Source of the DNA: JBNAVY01 sp049700195
GTDB taxonomy: Bacteria > Bacillota > Thermoanaerobacteria > Thermoanaerobacterales > Thermoanaerobacteraceae
Assembly: GCA_049700195.1 (NCBI GenBank)
Contig: JBNAVY010000075.1
Location: forward strand, 1 to 6,593
DNA: 6,593 nucleotides
Direction of reading: 5' to 3'
Made by a program: the position numbers and the translations under genes. The notes beneath the pieces are model-generated. The model saw only the letters and a program-made list of their open reading frames with translations, did not search any database and was not told where the DNA came from. Position 1 is the stretch's first letter, and each line of letters begins with the position of its first letter. This document shows positions 5,425 through 6,593 of the stretch, piece after piece.

Positions 5425-6222
5425 TTATTTATTTAATTCTTCAAATGCATTTTTTACAATATTTTCAACATTTATGTTGATATTTGTAATATTATTTTTG
5501 CATGTATATATTAAATATTCTATGTTACCTTCAGGTCCTTTTATAGGTGAATGGGTTATGCCTTTTATTATAAGCCCATAATCTGAACTAATTTTTATAA
5601 TTCTATTAATAACCTGAATATGAGTATCTGGATCTTTAACAACGCCCTTTTTACCAACTTTTCCTTTTCCTGCTTCAAACTGAGGCTTTATTAAAGCTAT
5701 CAGACAGCCATCTTCTTTTAAAAACTTCAAAGCTGAAGGTATTACAATTGAAAGTGAAATAAAAGAAACATCTATTGTAATCAAATCAACTGTTTCTGGT
5801 AAGCTTTCAAGATATCTTATATTAATTCTTTCCATATTTACTACCCTTTTATCATTTCGTAAATTCCAATCTAATTGTCCATATCCTACATCAACAGCAT
5901 ATACCTTAAAAGCACCATTTTTTAATAGGCAGTCTGTAAAACCTCCAGTTGAAGCTCCAATATCCAATACTATTTTATTAGATACATCAACATCAAATTT
6001 TTTTAAAGCTTTTTCAAGTTTTAATCCACCTCTGCTAACATAGGGTAAAGATTTGACTTTCAATTCTATATTAGCGTTTTCTTTAATTAAAGATCCTGCT
6101 TTGTCAATCCTTAAACCATCAACATAAATTTCTCCTGCCATTATAGACGCTTTTGCCTTTTCCCTTGATGGGAAAAGGCCTTTTTTTACTAAAATAATAT
6201 CCAATCTTTCTTTTGAAGACAT
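5425..6222 (-). CDS. tlyA: TlyA family rRNA 2'-O-methyltransferase (S4 plus FtsJ-like domains)
   Basis: TlyA family proteins use S-adenosylmethionine to methylate ribose 2'-OH groups in rRNA (C1409 of 16S and C1920 of 23S in Mycobacterium); some have been called hemolysins. The 265 residues fit the family. An S4 RNA-binding domain (about 5-60) includes the SREKAKASIMAG stretch (19-30). The linker YVSRGGLKLE (61-70) leads into an FtsJ-like Rossmann methyltransferase with SAM motif LDIGASTGGFTDCLL (86-100). By alignment to the K-D-K-E tetrad described for mycobacterial TlyA, the catalytic residues are K68, D151, K179 (in KPQFE) and E235, all present. The ATG overlaps the dxs stop by one base (TAATG), with AAAGGA 8 nt upstream inside dxs, indicating translational coupling. 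The substrate in this organism is not shown by sequence. Codons 15-23 also encode an antisense-strand terminator. Confidence 0.95.
   Translation of the reverse strand: MSSKERLDIILVKKGLFPSREKAKASIMAGEIYVDGLRIDKAGSLIKENANIELKVKSLPYVSRGGLKLEKALKKFDVDVSNKIVLDIGASTGGFTDCLLKNGAFKVYAVDVGYGQLDWNLRNDKRVVNMERINIRYLESLPETVDLITIDVSFISLSIVIPSALKFLKEDGCLIALIKPQFEAGKGKVGKKGVVKDPDTHIQVINRIIKISSDYGLIIKGITHSPIKGPEGNIEYLIYTCKNNITNININVENIVKNAFEELNK
6155..6187 (+). terminator. Intrinsic terminator on the plus strand, inside tlyA (antisense)
   Basis: On the plus strand GCCTTTTCCC (6155-6164), a 5-nt TTGAT loop and GGGAAAAGGC (6170-6179) make a perfect 10-bp stem. It is followed by one C and seven T (6181-6187). 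This is the standard shape of a Rho-independent terminator for transcription from left to right, opposite to every gene here. On the tlyA mRNA the same bases form a hairpin preceded, not followed, by the homopolymer, so it would not terminate tlyA itself. Confidence 0.7.
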
Positions 6223-6593
6223 TATATCAATCCTTTATATTTTTCTAATATGCTCCTTGCAATTGATTCTGCATCAAGAGAATATTTTTTAAATAAACTG
6301 TTAACATCACCATGTTCAATAAATTTATCTGGAAATCCTAGTCGTAACATAGGTAAATTAATATCTTTTGAATTTAAAAACTCTAAAATAGCAGATCCAA
6401 CTCCACCAGCTATTACATTATCTTCTATTGTTACAATTAACTTTGATTTTTGTGAAAGTTCATAAATTAAATCTTCATCTAAAGGTTTTGCAAATCTCAG
6501 ATTTATAACATAAGGTTTTAAATTATTGCTCTTCAAAATTTCAGCTACATTAAGAGCAATAGGTACCATCCTGCCAAAAGCAAAAATAGATAT
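6222..6593 (-). CDS. dxs: 1-deoxy-D-xylulose-5-phosphate synthase, C-terminal fragment (5' end outside window)
   Basis: Dxs condenses pyruvate and glyceraldehyde 3-phosphate, using thiamine diphosphate, in the first step of the methylerythritol phosphate isoprenoid pathway. Only the last 123 residues are present, open to the right edge. An internal ATG at 6569 is not the start, since the frame continues upstream through IFAFGR, matching the family's AYGxMV stretch. The fragment is the C-terminal transketolase-like domain: NLRFAKPLDEDLI, then TIEDNVIAGGVGSAILE (equivalent of VEENVxxGGFGSAVLE), then GFPDKFIEHGDVNSLF and the final LDAESIARSILE. All are diagnostic for Dxs. It ends in TAA overlapping the tlyA ATG, and supplies the tlyA Shine-Dalgarno sequence. 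It is intact as far as it can be seen. Confidence 0.95.
   Translation of the reverse strand: MSIFAFGRMVPIALNVAEILKSNNLKPYVINLRFAKPLDEDLIYELSQKSKLIVTIEDNVIAGGVGSAILEFLNSKDINLPMLRLGFPDKFIEHGDVNSLFKKYSLDAESIARSILEKYKGLI

Noticed and set aside
5397..5427. A/T inverted repeat AAAATT...AATTTT with a T-run after tlyA as a terminator
   Set aside because: The stem has six A-U pairs and no G-C pair, so it would not be stable; the same bases are better explained as the sigma-H-type promoter of nadK.

Overview
The window is a low-GC (roughly 30% by eye), entirely minus-strand gene run typical of an endospore-forming Firmicute. The clostridial affiliation is inferred from AT-richness and from a NAD kinase gene lying between tlyA and argR; from memory, Bacillus subtilis has the same dxs-tlyA-argR-recN-spoIVB-spo0A run without that gene. 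A species cannot be named from this sequence.

In transcription order (right to left on the given strand): the 3' end of dxs (isoprenoid precursor synthesis, cut by the right edge), tlyA (S4-domain rRNA methyltransferase-like protein), nadK (NAD kinase), argR (arginine repressor), recN (SMC-like DNA repair ATPase), spoIVB (PDZ plus S55 serine peptidase that signals from forespore to mother cell) and spo0A (sporulation master regulator, missing only its last few residues at the left edge). Spacing is tight from dxs to recN: dxs and tlyA overlap by one base, nadK-argR are 20 bp apart and argR-recN 17 bp apart. The larger gaps are before nadK (58 bp), before spoIVB (130 bp) and before spo0A (95 bp), and each contains a candidate promoter. 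No stretch over 300 bp lacks a gene, and I see no mobile element, RNA gene or CRISPR.

The genes are ordinary; the interest is in the control signals between and inside them. (1) Two sequences match the sigma-H promoter consensus perfectly, with identical -10 elements and identical 11-bp spacers. One is before spo0A, as expected, and one is before nadK, where it would place nadK-argR-recN and perhaps spoIVB under sporulation-onset control. (2) A perfect 12-nt inverted repeat, with a weaker extension, can pair the spoIVB ribosome binding site and start codon with a segment just after recN. A forespore-type promoter candidate lies between the arms. This arrangement could silence spoIVB on read-through mRNA and permit translation only from the forespore transcript. 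(3) A textbook intrinsic terminator sits inside tlyA but faces the opposite strand, suggesting it ends antisense transcription.

Track-style longest-ORF starts were corrected for spoIVB, recN and dxs, and spo0A was added as a TTG-started gene running off the window. I do not see a wholly new multi-gene system here.
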